A stretch of DNA of 44,796 nucleotides from Paenibacillus dendritiformis (GTDB lineage Bacteria; Bacillota; Bacilli; Paenibacillales; Paenibacillaceae): NCBI RefSeq assembly GCF_015845845.1, contig NZ_LDIG01000072.1, positions 1 to 44,796 of the forward strand, in the 5' to 3' direction. Under the pieces are notes generated by a model, which saw only the letters and a list, made by a program, of their open reading frames with translations, was not told where the DNA came from and ran no database searches. The number at the start of each line of letters is the position of its first letter. The first letter of the stretch is position 1. A program made the position numbers and the translations under genes. Of the stretch, positions 34,537 to 43,429 are shown piece by piece.

Positions 34537-35199
34537 ATGCTCCGCCAATCGATGTATGTGCTCCATGAAGGGAGCACGAAGCGGCTGACGCTTCGCAATT
34601 ATAGTCTGGCCGATGCCGACGCGCTCATCGACATTCAGCGCGCCTCCTTCCCGCCGCCCTTCCCCGAGGATCTGTGGTGGAACCGCGAGCAAATCGGGGA
34701 GCATGTATCCCGCTTTCCGGCGGGGGCGCTTTGCGCCGAGATGGACGGGCAGCTCGTCGGCTCGATGACCGCCCTCGTGCTTCCGCCTGCCGCCGAAGCC
34801 GAGCACCTGTCCTGGGAAGCGGCGACGGACAACGGGTATATCCGCCACCACGATCCGGCGGGGCGAACCTTGTATGTCGTCGATCTGTGCGTCCGCCCCG
34901 AATACCGGAAATATGGAATCGGGCAGTGGATGATGCAGGCGATGTACGCCACGGTCGTCCACCTTCGGCTGGACCGGCTTCTGGGCGGAGCCCGCATGCC
35001 CGGCTACGGCGCCGTCGCTGAGCAGATGAGCGCCGAACAGTATGTGCGGGAGGTCATGGAAGGCCGGCGTCGCGATCCGGTCGTCAGCTTTTTGCTTCGC
35101 TGCGGCCGCACCCCCGTCGCGGTCGTGCCCGATTATTTGGAGGATGCGCAGTCGGCCAACTACGGCCTGCTGATGGAATGGCGCAACCCGTTCCTGTAA
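34537..35199 (+). CDS. GNAT-family acetyltransferase, paired with the nitrilase
   Basis: This ~220-residue acyltransferase has the acetyl-CoA motif LCVRPEYRKYGIGQWMM (R-x-x-G-x-G) near residue 125, preceded by beta strand TLYVVDL. The N-terminal domain starts TKRLTLRNYSLADADAL. The ATG at 34537 follows a G-rich ribosome site by ~6 bases and lies 15 bp after the nitrilase stop; earlier frames overlap the nitrilase. YhcX-type fusions argue for a joint step, acylating or de-amidating one small molecule. The substrate is unknown. Confidence 0.88.
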   Translation: MLRQSMYVLHEGSTKRLTLRNYSLADADALIDIQRASFPPPFPEDLWWNREQIGEHVSRFPAGALCAEMDGQLVGSMTALVLPPAAEAEHLSWEAATDNGYIRHHDPAGRTLYVVDLCVRPEYRKYGIGQWMMQAMYATVVHLRLDRLLGGARMPGYGAVAEQMSAEQYVREVMEGRRRDPVVSFLLRCGRTPVAVVPDYLEDAQSANYGLLMEWRNPFL

Positions 35200-35287
35200 C
35201 GCGGCGTCCGTATTGACCATCCATTTGAACGCGCATTCGTGATGAATTGAGATGAAGAGAGATAATGAGGAAAGGTGCTGAATCCCC

Positions 35288-35968
35288 ATGACCCAGCTTC
35301 GCTATGTCCGTATCCAATCGATCGAAGATCCGCTGTTTGCCCAAATGCATGCTTTGATGGGCCAAATTTTTCCGAAGGAAGAGGTGCTGGAATTCGATCT
35401 GTGGCGGGAGCCGCTGGAGGATCCCGATATCCGCGTCTTTGTCGCCGTGCTTGACGGCCGCGTCGTCGGCGCGACCGAATACCGCTATGTGAAAGCGCTG
35501 CAGGTGGCGATGACCGATTTCACCATCATCGGCGAACCCGGACTCGGCATCGGCCGCTTCCTGTACAAGCAGCGCGAGCGCGATTTGCTGAGCGTGGCGG
35601 AAGCGGCAGGCAAGCCGCTCATCGGCATGTTCGCCGAAATCTACGACCCCTACCGGGTCGGCGACTTCTCCTTCGGCGGCATACGTCCGATGGACCCGGT
35701 CGTCCGGCGCGAGGTGCTGTCCCATCTCGGATACGAGCGCCTCGATTTCCCTTACGTTCACCCGTCCTGGTCGAACGACGGGGAAGCCGTCAGCGGGCTC
35801 GACCTCTGCTTCATGCCGATGCAGGAGGGGATGAGTTCCGTTCCGGCTTCGCTCGTGGCCGAGTTCCTGCATTGGTATTACGCCGTGCTGCCGAATAAGC
35901 CGCAGGCATGGCTGGATATGATGGAAGGCTTAAAGCAAATGGAGCAGATTGCCCTGCGTCCGCTCTAA
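35288..35968 (+). CDS. GNAT-like acetyltransferase, third gene of the operon
   Basis: This 226-residue protein begins LRYVRIQSIEDPLFAQMHAL and has a GNAT-like core: VFVAVLDGRVVGATEYRYV, then GEPGLGIGRFLYKQRERD with a G-x-G-x-G-R loop. The C-terminal half (WSNDGEAVSGLDLCFMPM, then EFLHWYYAVLPN) is distinctive. It lies 88 bp after the first GNAT on the same strand. The ribosome site before the ATG (AGGAAAGG) is distant. It probably shares the nitrilase operon promoter. The function is unknown. Confidence 0.8.
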   Translation: MTQLRYVRIQSIEDPLFAQMHALMGQIFPKEEVLEFDLWREPLEDPDIRVFVAVLDGRVVGATEYRYVKALQVAMTDFTIIGEPGLGIGRFLYKQRERDLLSVAEAAGKPLIGMFAEIYDPYRVGDFSFGGIRPMDPVVRREVLSHLGYERLDFPYVHPSWSNDGEAVSGLDLCFMPMQEGMSSVPASLVAEFLHWYYAVLPNKPQAWLDMMEGLKQMEQIALRPL

Positions 35969-36209
35969 AGGCGGCCGCAGGCGAAGGCCAGCGGAAGCCG
36001 TGCCGAGCGCACGCGTTTGGCAAGCGCATTGCGAGAGCGCTTCTGCCGATCCCCATGGCGGGACCATGAGCCGACATCGTCTGATCCGCTTCGCCGCTTC
36101 CGCCCGCCGCGGCTCGTCGACACCGGTCGCCAGATGGAGAAGGATGCAGCATTTTGCGCTTTCCCGAGAAATAATTCATTCCCCGCTCCTCCTGCTGCCC
36201 GTTCGCAAG

Positions 36210-36238
36210 AAGAGGCGCCACGACCCGTGGCGCCTCTT
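36210..36238. terminator. Perfect hairpin at the end of the GH39 fragment
   Basis: AAGAGGCGCCACG / ACC / CGTGGCGCCTCTT is a perfect 13-bp stem. The sequence CCACGACCCGTGGCGCCTCT recurs at 37055-37074. It could stop transcription from either side. 35969-36209 holds no other recognisable gene. Confidence 0.7.
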
Positions 36239-36714
36239 TCAGATTATCGACAACGGCTTTGGCGAGATAGGCCGCCTTATACACGGTTCATTCGTCAATT
36301 CCCTGATAGGCGGCCGAATTCCCTTCCGTGAGAACCTTGTCGGACAGCCTTTGCTCGGCCAGCAGCCTCATCTCCTGCGCAAGCATGTCCCGCAAATACA
36401 CCGGATTCGGAGAGAGCCCCATGGACTCCTCCAATATTTGGCGGTACGGATGCAACGGGAGCCGCAGCGGAGCGGCCGGTTCGGCGTGAAGCACCTCCTC
36501 GATATGGTCATGCGGATAGAAATGCAGCGGTATGAAGTCAGGCAAACACGGATTGCTGCGGCAGAACGCAAAAAATTCATCATTCAGCCGCGGCGAGCGG
36601 ATGGTGATGATCCTGATCCGCCCTGGCGGGCAGCCGCTCCGAAACGCCCTTCTAGGTCTGGTAGGTTCGCAAATATATCTCCATATAATCTTCCATCGTT
36701 CCCGGCCAGAACGT
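36238..36714 (-). pseudogene. GH39 glycosidase, C-terminal half
   Basis: Reading leftward, the frame begins LeuSTOP-Thr-Phe-Trp-Pro (CTG TAG ACG TTC TGG), then FWPGTMEDYMEIYLRTYQT, matching the sequence that follows WNEP in GH39 enzymes. After a stop and a frame change it continues NDEFFAFC, DFIPLHFYPHDHIEEVLHA and LTEGNSAAYQGIDE. An in-frame TGA is followed by TVYKAAYLAKAVVDNL, where the family resumes, and it ends at a hairpin. It contains several stops and a frameshift, so it is dead. It complements the 14865-15368 fragment exactly at Leu-Gln-Thr. Confidence 0.8.
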
Positions 36715-37040
36715 CTACAGTTCTAGTCATCCACTCCACCAAAGCTGCAGTATCTCCCGCGACTCTAGTCATCTGCCCCACCAATACTGCAAGAATGCAG
36801 CAATTTCATTGACACGAGGTTGCGAAAATAGGATTGCTGCAAAAATACAGCAATTAGCCTGCGGCAAGGCATAAATAGCGTTCAAAATGGCGAAATAATG
36901 TAATTTTGCAGGATTTTCTCGGAATTTAGCCTATTGAGGTTAAAAATGCTGCGCCTGTGCAGCAATTTCATGCACGGACCAGCATGCCCTAACCTGTTCT
37001 GCCTTCCCCGGCCCCGTCCTTCCCAAGAAAAAAGACTGTC
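36715..37040 (-). repeat. Dispersed hairpin-rich repeat, copy B (inverted)
   Basis: Reverse complement of this stretch closely follows 14380-14735. It keeps the order of landmarks from GGGGCCGGGGAAGGCAGAAC through TTGCTGCACAGGCGCAGCAT, TTTGCAGCAATCCTATTTT and CTCGTGTCAATGAAATTGCT. It ends at the GH39 C-terminal half, as copy A precedes the N-terminal half. Confidence 0.8.
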
Positions 37041-37048
37041 GACAGTCT
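37027..37048 (-). terminator. Terminator after the SMP-30 gene
   Basis: AGACTGTCGACAGTCT is a perfect 16-bp palindrome followed on the minus strand by T6. It is ~120 bp downstream of the SMP-30 stop and is the counterpart of the terminator at 14357-14391. A second hairpin (37052-37074) lies between. Confidence 0.7.
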
Positions 37049-37166
37049 GAGGAGCCACGACCCGTGGCGCCTCTTTTCCGTGTATTCGATTGGCTTCTTA
37101 TTCTCCGCCTGGTTCCCCGGGCACGGTCTGGTCCAACAGCACGGCGCCGCCCCCGCCCAATGGCTG

Positions 37167-38021
37167 CTAGACAAGCCCGAACAATCTCCGGCAGCGGCCC
37201 GGACGATCGGCAGCGAAGCGTTCGATATTGCCCTTATCCTTGATCGTGACATATACGGTCCGCCCATCCTCGCCTCCGAACGTCAGGTTCGTGCACTCCT
37301 TGCCCAGCAGTTGAACCTCTTCGACCAGTTCTCCTGCCGGCGACAAGATGGCTACGGTTCCTTTACCGAACCGGGTTACATACAGATAGCCCTCGACATC
37401 GCAGCGCATGCCGTCAAGACCGTAATCCGGGAACTCATGGAATAAGCGCTTATTGGATACGTTCCCGTCCTCCGACAGATCATAGACCCAGATCCGGCGC
37501 TGCACCGACTCGTTCACATACAGCAGACGCTCGTCGGGGCTGACCTCGATTCCGTTCGTCGTTCCCATTCCCGCTTCCAGGCGCGTCGTCTTCCCGTCGG
37601 GATCGATCCGCCACAGCTGCCCGGTGTCGTCCGCCCAGTTCGGATCGCTGGCGAACAGAACGTCGCGCGATGAGATCGCGATGTCATTCGGCTGATTCAT
37701 CGCCGGCTCCTCCGCCAGGACGTCCAGCCGGCGCTCTTGCCAAGAATAGCGGTAAATTCGGTGCCTTGTATAATCGGCCATGAACATGTCGCCGGCCCGA
37801 TTGAACCGAATCCCGTTCGCGATGCTTCCTTCCGGGAGTTCCAGAAAAACGCTGCTGACACCTTCCGGCGTAACCTTGCCGATCGTTCCCTCCCGTTCGT
37901 AATTCACGGCGTACAGATTGCCTTCCTTGTCGCAGGCAGGCCCCTCGACGCCGGCGGTAAATCCGTGCGGCGGGGTGAACTGCTCGCTGCGGCGTCCTTG
38001 CCCCAGATCCTTCACACTCAT
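37167..38021 (-). CDS. SMP-30/gluconolactonase-like beta-propeller protein
   Basis: This 284-residue six-bladed propeller has the SMP-30 landmarks: EGPACDKEGNLYAVN (metal Glu), ANGIRFNRAGDMFMADY, NQPNDIAISSRDVLFASDP (Asn), TNGIEVSPDERLLYVNES (Asn-Gly) and DGMRCDVEGYLYVT (Asp). All four usual Ca/Zn ligands appear present. Family members hydrolyse sugar lactones such as gluconolactone. There is no signal peptide. It stands alone, with no sugar pathway genes beside it apart from the broken GH39 nearby. The substrate is unknown. Confidence 0.9.
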   Translation of the reverse strand: MSVKDLGQGRRSEQFTPPHGFTAGVEGPACDKEGNLYAVNYEREGTIGKVTPEGVSSVFLELPEGSIANGIRFNRAGDMFMADYTRHRIYRYSWQERRLDVLAEEPAMNQPNDIAISSRDVLFASDPNWADDTGQLWRIDPDGKTTRLEAGMGTTNGIEVSPDERLLYVNESVQRRIWVYDLSEDGNVSNKRLFHEFPDYGLDGMRCDVEGYLYVTRFGKGTVAILSPAGELVEEVQLLGKECTNLTFGGEDGRTVYVTIKDKGNIERFAADRPGRCRRLFGLV

Positions 38022-38417
38022 CGTCCTCTCTCCCCGTTCCGGACGAGAGAAGTTCGGCTGTCTGCGCTATCTCGTCTGTCTCTATCGAACATCCCGTCCG
38101 CTGATTTGTTCCACTGTCGTGGCCTGATGCTGCACTATCGATAATCCAAACCTTTTCCCCTCGATTATCGCAGAGTTGTTACGCTAATCCAGTAGGATAC
38201 ATTGTTGCGCTATCGAAAATTAGTAGGTTGCCACCCGATCGGTTCTGCTGCTATTCATGACATCCGTAACTTGCTTCCCGCCTTTGCATGTGAATTTCAT
38301 CACCTTATGGGCCAACCGGACCGAATTCCACAGGCGGCTGTTGAAGGACGCCCCGTGATCTCCAAGCAAGCACTCCGGCGCAGGCTCCCGCCAGGTTGCC
38401 ATTGCCGCTTCGGACTT
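38022..38417. other. Gap with decayed repeats, no supported gene
   Basis: This 396-bp stretch contains imperfect copies of TTGTTGCGCTATCGAAAAT at about 38130-38220 (GCACTATCGATAATC, TTGTTACGCTAATCC, TTGTTGCGCTATCGAAAAT). A 60-residue minus frame (38220-38402) has no recognisable family. Nothing else is supported. Confidence 0.5.
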
Positions 38418-39926
38418 CTATTCGCCTGAATGGCCGTTGGCGCCGTCGTCCCCGTTCTCCCGCAAAATACGCATCCGCTGCTCTTGCTCCTGCACGTAAG
38501 ACTCGATCATGTCATGCTTCAGCTGCCATGCCTTCGTGCTGATGTCGACATGGTAGCGCTCCGGATTCGTCTTGCGCAAGTATTCCGGCCAGAACAGCTG
38601 CAGCTGCTCGCGGTGATATTCGCGAATCTCGTCCAGCGGCGGCCGCTCATACACCAGCTTCCCGTCCCGATAGATCGGATGCAGCAGCTTCTCGGCGTCA
38701 TAGTGCTCGACATATTTATGGAGATACGGATGTATCGGATCGAACAGCTTGATCTTGGCGCGGCGCTCGACGTCATCCTCTTCCGTAAGGCAGATGTAAT
38801 CGGCGATCGCTTTTTTCTTTTTCTTATGGATAATGCGGTAAACGTCCTTCTTGCCCGGTGTCGTCACTTTTTCCGGATTGGCCGAGATTTTGATCGTTGG
38901 CTGCATCACCCCGTCGACCTCGCGGGATACCAGCTTGTACACCCCGCCGAGAGACGGCTGATCCGCCGCGGTAATCAGCTGCGTGCCGACGCCCCACATA
39001 TCTATGCGTGCTCCCTGCAGCTTCAGATCCGAGATCGTGTACTCGTCCAAATCGTTGGAAGCGACGATCTGAACCTCGTTCAAGCCGGCCTCATCCAGCA
39101 TCCGCCGGGCTTCGATCGACAAATACGCCAAATCGCCGCTGTCAAGGCGGATCGCCTGCAGCTTCTTGCCCCGCTTCTCCAATTCCTTGCCGATCTGGAT
39201 CGCGTTCGGAATGCCGCTGTGCAGCGTATCATAGGTGTCCACCAGCAGCGTCACCTGGTTCGGGAGCGCCTCGGCGAATGCCTGGAACGCCTCCTGCTCG
39301 TTCTCGAAGCTCTGCACCCAGGCATGCGCGTGCGTTCCCTTGGTCGGGATCCCGAAACGGCGGCCCGCCAGCATGTTGGAGGTCGCATGGAAGCCCGCCA
39401 AATAGGCGGCCCGCGCTCCCCAGAGGGCGGCATCCGCTTCCTGAGCCCGTCTCGTTCCGAATTCCATCAAAATGTCATTGCCTGCCACATATTTGATCCG
39501 GGATGCCTTCGTCGCGATTAAGGTCTGGAAATTCATGAAATTAAGTAGTGCCGTCTCGATCAACTGCGTCTCGAATATGCGCCCTTCCACGCGAATAAGC
39601 GGTTCATTCGCGAATACGAGCGTTCCTTCCCTCGCCGCATCGATATTGCCGGTGAAGCGAAAGTTGCGCAGCTCCTGCAGAAATGCTTCTTCGTACTCCT
39701 CCTCCTGTTCGCGCAAATACGCGATATCCTCCTCCGTGAAGCGGAGCTGCTCCATATACTCGATAATCCGCTCCAGGCCGGCGAACACGGCGTACCCGTT
39801 ATGGAAGGGCAGCTTCCGGAAAAACGCTTCGAACACCGTTTTCTGATTGTGCGTGCCATGCTTCCAATGCGCATACATCATATTGATCTGATATTTGTCG
39901 GTATGCAATGCCATTGATGCATTCAT
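38418..39926 (-). CDS. pncB: Nicotinate phosphoribosyltransferase
   Basis: This 502-residue enzyme makes nicotinate mononucleotide from nicotinate, PRPP and ATP. Landmarks are TDKYQINMMYAHWKHG near the start, FGTRRAQEADAALWGARAA, GTHAHAWVQSF with the phosphorylated His region, LVDTYDT and RLDSGDLAYL. The protein is full length. It lies 57 bp after pncA on the same strand, so nicotinamide is deamidated by PncA and then taken up by PncB, a classic NAD-salvage pair. Confidence 0.95.
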   Translation of the reverse strand: MNASMALHTDKYQINMMYAHWKHGTHNQKTVFEAFFRKLPFHNGYAVFAGLERIIEYMEQLRFTEEDIAYLREQEEEYEEAFLQELRNFRFTGNIDAAREGTLVFANEPLIRVEGRIFETQLIETALLNFMNFQTLIATKASRIKYVAGNDILMEFGTRRAQEADAALWGARAAYLAGFHATSNMLAGRRFGIPTKGTHAHAWVQSFENEQEAFQAFAEALPNQVTLLVDTYDTLHSGIPNAIQIGKELEKRGKKLQAIRLDSGDLAYLSIEARRMLDEAGLNEVQIVASNDLDEYTISDLKLQGARIDMWGVGTQLITAADQPSLGGVYKLVSREVDGVMQPTIKISANPEKVTTPGKKDVYRIIHKKKKKAIADYICLTEEDDVERRAKIKLFDPIHPYLHKYVEHYDAEKLLHPIYRDGKLVYERPPLDEIREYHREQLQLFWPEYLRKTNPERYHVDISTKAWQLKHDMIESYVQEQEQRMRILRENGDDGANGHSGE

Positions 39927-39983
39927 TTATTCATCCTTCTTTCTGACGTCCTTTGCCTATCCTCGGCCGAAGCCGCAAATCCA

Positions 39984-40526
39984 TCAATACCCGCTGACGA
40001 CTTGAGCGCCCAGCGTATTGCGGACATGCTCCAGCGCCCAGCGATGCGCGTCGGCATTAAATGAAGCGACCGCATCCTCATGCACGACGATGCGATAACC
40101 TAGATTATACGCTTCAATCGCCGTATGCAGCACGCAAATATCCGTGCAAACCCCAACCAGGTGGACTTCCTTCACCCCGCGCGCCCGCAGCCGCATGTCG
40201 AGATCGGTGCCGCAAAAGGAGCTGTACCGGGTTTTGTCCATCCAGTATATCGCCGAGGCATGGCGTTCATGCACCTCCCGCAGCGCGCCATACAGCTCGC
40301 GGCCTTCCGTCCCGCGAATATTATGCGGCGGGAACAGCGCAGTCTCCGGATGATACGGGTCCTGCTCGTCGTGAACGTCCACGGCCATGACCACGAATTC
40401 GCCTCGGGCGGCGAATTGCTCGGTCAGCTCCGCAATCCGGCGTTCAATGTCAATAGCCGGCTGTCCGCACGGAAGCCGGCCGATGACAAAATCATGCGTG
40501 TAATCAATGACGACTAACGCTTTCAT
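39984..40526 (-). CDS. pncA: Nicotinamidase
   Basis: This 180-residue isochorismatase-fold amidase hydrolyses nicotinamide to nicotinate. The triad is Asp8 (VVIDYTHDF), Lys98 (WMDKTRYSSF) and Cys131 (GVCTDICVLHTA). Metal ligands Asp50, His52 and His59 sit in VDVHDEQDPYHPE. The ATG at 40526 follows GGAG by ~10 bases; upstream in-frame Met codons fall in the promoter. pncB follows after 57 bp. The promoter carries an inverted repeat that may bind an NAD-dependent repressor. Confidence 0.94.
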   Translation of the reverse strand: MKALVVIDYTHDFVIGRLPCGQPAIDIERRIAELTEQFAARGEFVVMAVDVHDEQDPYHPETALFPPHNIRGTEGRELYGALREVHERHASAIYWMDKTRYSSFCGTDLDMRLRARGVKEVHLVGVCTDICVLHTAIEAYNLGYRIVVHEDAVASFNADAHRWALEHVRNTLGAQVVSGY

Positions 40527-40562
40527 CGCGAATCGTCTCCTCTCCAGCCCAGTAAGGGTAAT

Positions 40563-40606
40563 GATAAGCTTATCGTCATTATGACAAATTGATGTCAAAT
40601 GTTCAA
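40563..40606 (-). promoter_or_regulatory. pncAB promoter with two palindromes
   Basis: TTGAAC (40606-40601), a 17-base spacer and CATAAT (40583-40578) form the promoter. TGACA-N6-TGTCA (40582-40597) lies in the spacer and overlaps the -10, so it is a good repressor site. GATAAGCTTATC (40563-40574) is a perfect 12-bp palindrome near the transcription start. NiaR is the usual regulator of such operons, but the regulator here is not identified. Confidence 0.7.
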
Positions 40607-40614
40607 CTCGCCAA

Positions 40615-41034
40615 TTACCCTTTGACCCGGAAGGAACCCGTACCAATCGTCCCTAATCGGCCGTCTTCGCCCGTTACGCTCCCGTATACCGTCATCGTCC
40701 GGTTCGTGGAATGAACGACGTGGGCCCGGACTTCCAGCAGGCCCGCCCGCAGCGGATGAACGTAATGAACGTTCAAATTGCTCGTGACAACCTGATCATC
40801 GGGCCGGTTCGCCGACGCGGCAATGCCCATCGTAGTATCCAACAGAGAGGCAAGCACCCCGCCATGGACCATTCCCATCATATTCAAATGACGCTCCCGC
40901 GCCTGCAGGCGCACAATCGTTTCCCGTTCGCCGACGCTGACCAGCTCGCAGCCCAGATGGCCCCAGAATGTCGCCGCGGCCAGCTCCTCCAGCTCCGCCC
41001 ACCGCTTCATCGCGTCCCCACCCGTTCCGCTCAT
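40615..41034 (-). CDS. PaaI-type hotdog thioesterase
   Basis: This 139-residue protein has the hotdog fold of PaaI/YdiI thioesterases: NMMGMVHGGVLASLLDTTMGIA with the active-site His-Gly-Gly and Asp, VTSNLNVHYVHPLRAG, and a C-terminal GTGSFRVKG. It should hydrolyse an acyl-CoA. Starts at 41034 (MSGTGG) or 41010 (MKRW) are both possible. The upstream gene is an acyl-CoA ligase on the same strand, so the two may balance acyl-CoA pools, though a hairpin separates them. Confidence 0.9.
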   Translation of the reverse strand: MSGTGGDAMKRWAELEELAAATFWGHLGCELVSVGERETIVRLQARERHLNMMGMVHGGVLASLLDTTMGIAASANRPDDQVVTSNLNVHYVHPLRAGLLEVRAHVVHSTNRTMTVYGSVTGEDGRLGTIGTGSFRVKG

Positions 41035-41137
41035 CGGCCTTGCTCCTCTCGCAAAAAAATGTCCTGGGCTCGGTTGAACCTGCGCGTCTAGCCATCTAGT
41101 CCGTATGCGGCAAGCGCGGTCCGGCCGCGTCCGCCGG

Positions 41138-41166
41138 ACGGGCCGGCTCCCCCCGAACCGGCCCGT
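41138..41166 (-). terminator. Hairpin between acyl-CoA ligase and thioesterase
   Basis: ACGGGCCGG pairs with CCGGCCCGT across an 11-base loop, 16 bp after the ligase stop. There is no T-run, so the terminator call is tentative. Confidence 0.5.
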
Positions 41167-41181
41167 CAGCCGAACGCCGCG

Positions 41182-42912
41182 CTACTCCTGCTTGCCCAAT
41201 CCGGACGGTTCCGCCAGTCCGCCCCCGGCCTGGCGCTGCCTCTCGTCTTCCGCCAGCCGGCGGCGCAGCACTTTGCCGACCATCGTCTTCGGCAGCTCCT
41301 CGGGGAACTCGTACAGCCGCGGAACTTTGTAGGCGGCAAGCCGCTCCCGGCACCACGCTTCCAGCTCCTCTGCCGTCGTCCCGGCCCCTTCCGCCCGAAC
41401 GATGAACGCCTTCACGGTCTCCCCGCGGTACGGATCGGGCACCCCGATCACGACAGCCTCCTTCACGGCGTGATGCTCGAACAGCACCTCCTCGACGTCG
41501 CGCGGATATACTTTGAAGCCGCTGGCGTTAATCATGTCTTTTTTCCGATCGACGATCATGAAGTAACCGTCTTCATCCATCTTCGCCATGTCCCCGGTCA
41601 AAAGCCATCCATCCTTCAGGACGGCTGCCGTATCCTCCGGCCGGTTCCAATAGCCCTTCATCACCTGCGGCCCCTTCACCGCCAGCTCTCCAATCTCGCC
41701 GGGCGGAAGCGGATCGAACGTCTCGGGGTGGACCACCTTCGCGTCCGTGTCCGGGAACGGGATTCCGATCGTCCCGGTCTTGCGCAGCCCCCAGATCGGG
41801 TTCGCATGCGTGACCGGCGAAGCCTCCGTCAGCCCGTAGCCTTCGAACAGGCGGCCGCCCGTCAGCGCCTCGAACCGCTCCTGCACCTCCAGCGGCAGAG
41901 CCGCCGATCCGCTCACGCACACTTTAACGGAAGACAGGTCGAAGCGCTGTACTTCCTTGTGGTGATTGATGGCAATATACATCGTGGGCGCGCCGGGGAA
42001 AACCGTTATCTTCTTCTTCTGAATCGCGGCCAATACCTGCAGCGTATCGAACCGGGGCAGCAGGACGAGCTCCCCTGCCAGATGCATCGCCTGATTGAGC
42101 AGCACCGTCAATCCGAATACATGGAAGCAAGGGAGCACCGCCAGGAACTTCTCCTCTCCCCTGTTCGCTTTGTAGCACCAATTCGCGGTCTGTATCGTGT
42201 TCGCGACGAGATTGTAATGCGTCAGCATGACGCCTTTGGCCGTGCCTGTCGTGCCGCCCGTATATTGCAGCATCGCGATGTCATTCTCCGCGTCGACCGG
42301 ACAGAGCACAGGCTGGGGCGTATTGCTTTTCAGCCATGATTTGAAGCGGAACAGGCCCGGCTCATTCGGAATATCAAGCGAATGGCCCTCCTTCTTCGCC
42401 TTCAGCGGATACAAGAACCGGAGCGGGAACGGCAAGTATTCGCGCAGCGAGCCGCAAATCATGTACGTCAGCGGCGTGCTCCGCTTGACCTTCCTGACAC
42501 GCGGCAGCAGCATATCGAGGGTGACGATCACCTTCGCACCGGCATCATTGAGCTGGTGGATCAACTCTCCCTCCATATAGAGCGGATTGGTCATGACGAC
42601 CACGGCGCCGGCCAGCAGGCTTCCGTAATAGGCGATGACCATGTGCGGGCAGTTCGGCAGCATCAGGGCCACCCGATCCCCGGATTTGATGCCGAGGGCG
42701 TGCAGGCCGTTCGCGAAGCGATAGGCTGCATCCAGCAGCGCCTGATATGACAGGTTCGCCCCCATAAAATGGACGGCTGTCCGGTTCGGATACTGGACGG
42801 CCGCTTGAATCATCAATTGCGCGACATTGTGCTTCGGATAATCGGCAGTCGGTGCCACTTCTTCAGGGTAATGGCGAAGCCAGGGGCGTTCGCCGTTCTC
42901 TATGACATGCAT
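41182..42912 (-). CDS. lcfA: Long-chain fatty-acid--CoA ligase
   Basis: This 576-residue adenylating enzyme activates fatty acids to acyl-CoA. The P-loop is YTGGTTGTAKGVMLTH; GYGLTEASPV, GWLLTGDMAKMDEDGY and the hinge DRKKDMI follow. The catalytic Lys near the C-terminus lies in KTMVGKVLRR. The ATG at 42912 follows GGGGAGG. It is divergent from etfA, and in Bacillus lcfA sits with etfBA and fad genes, so a fatty-acid degradation role fits. The symbol is by family position only. Confidence 0.92.
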   Translation of the reverse strand: MHVIENGERPWLRHYPEEVAPTADYPKHNVAQLMIQAAVQYPNRTAVHFMGANLSYQALLDAAYRFANGLHALGIKSGDRVALMLPNCPHMVIAYYGSLLAGAVVVMTNPLYMEGELIHQLNDAGAKVIVTLDMLLPRVRKVKRSTPLTYMICGSLREYLPFPLRFLYPLKAKKEGHSLDIPNEPGLFRFKSWLKSNTPQPVLCPVDAENDIAMLQYTGGTTGTAKGVMLTHYNLVANTIQTANWCYKANRGEEKFLAVLPCFHVFGLTVLLNQAMHLAGELVLLPRFDTLQVLAAIQKKKITVFPGAPTMYIAINHHKEVQRFDLSSVKVCVSGSAALPLEVQERFEALTGGRLFEGYGLTEASPVTHANPIWGLRKTGTIGIPFPDTDAKVVHPETFDPLPPGEIGELAVKGPQVMKGYWNRPEDTAAVLKDGWLLTGDMAKMDEDGYFMIVDRKKDMINASGFKVYPRDVEEVLFEHHAVKEAVVIGVPDPYRGETVKAFIVRAEGAGTTAEELEAWCRERLAAYKVPRLYEFPEELPKTMVGKVLRRRLAEDERQRQAGGGLAEPSGLGKQE

Positions 42913-43429
42913 GACACCCTCCCCTTCTTCTTGCGGAATTCATCTCGTTGGCTGTACCCGGCTCGATGACGGTGCATCGCGCCGGTTGCCGTCGCTGAAA
43001 ATGAACGCTGAAACCCGAGTTTCGCTTCGTGTTCCTCCTGCTTGATGGATATGTCTTTCGGGCTTAAAAAATGCAATGCCGGGCCTATGTTGCCCAATGG
43101 TAAATTGAAATGTCTTTCCCCCTTATGCGCCGAAAAATTGAAATAACTTTCAAGTCCGAGCCATAAGATGGATAGCAGCGATCCGGCACTGAGGCGAGTC
43201 CACGAACATTTATGATCTAAGGCGGCCCAATCCCATAGTTCCGAAAAATCAGGCTCGGCGTCCTTAAAAATAAGCCTATTCTTCCGGATCGCACACATGC
43301 TGGCGGAAAGAGCGTCAGATAAACCGCCTGGCAAGGCGGGAAGCGAATGCATATAGCATCCGTAGAGCTTGGCATGAGCCGCCATTACTATGGAATGATG
43401 AACAGAAGGAACGAAAGGAGTGAGTCCGC
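42913..43429. other. Divergent intergenic region, no supported gene
   Basis: This 517-bp gap lies between the divergent acyl-CoA ligase and etfA genes. It holds two TTGAAA-led promoter-like stretches (43105 and 43138) of low certainty. A long minus frame (43442-42900) is Cys/His/Ser-rich without a family and is not supported. No palindrome matching the FadR site was seen. Confidence 0.45.

Noticed and set aside
38220-38402. A 60-residue minus-strand frame in the SMP-30/pncB gap
   Set aside because: No known family, no ribosome site; mentioned only as an unknown.
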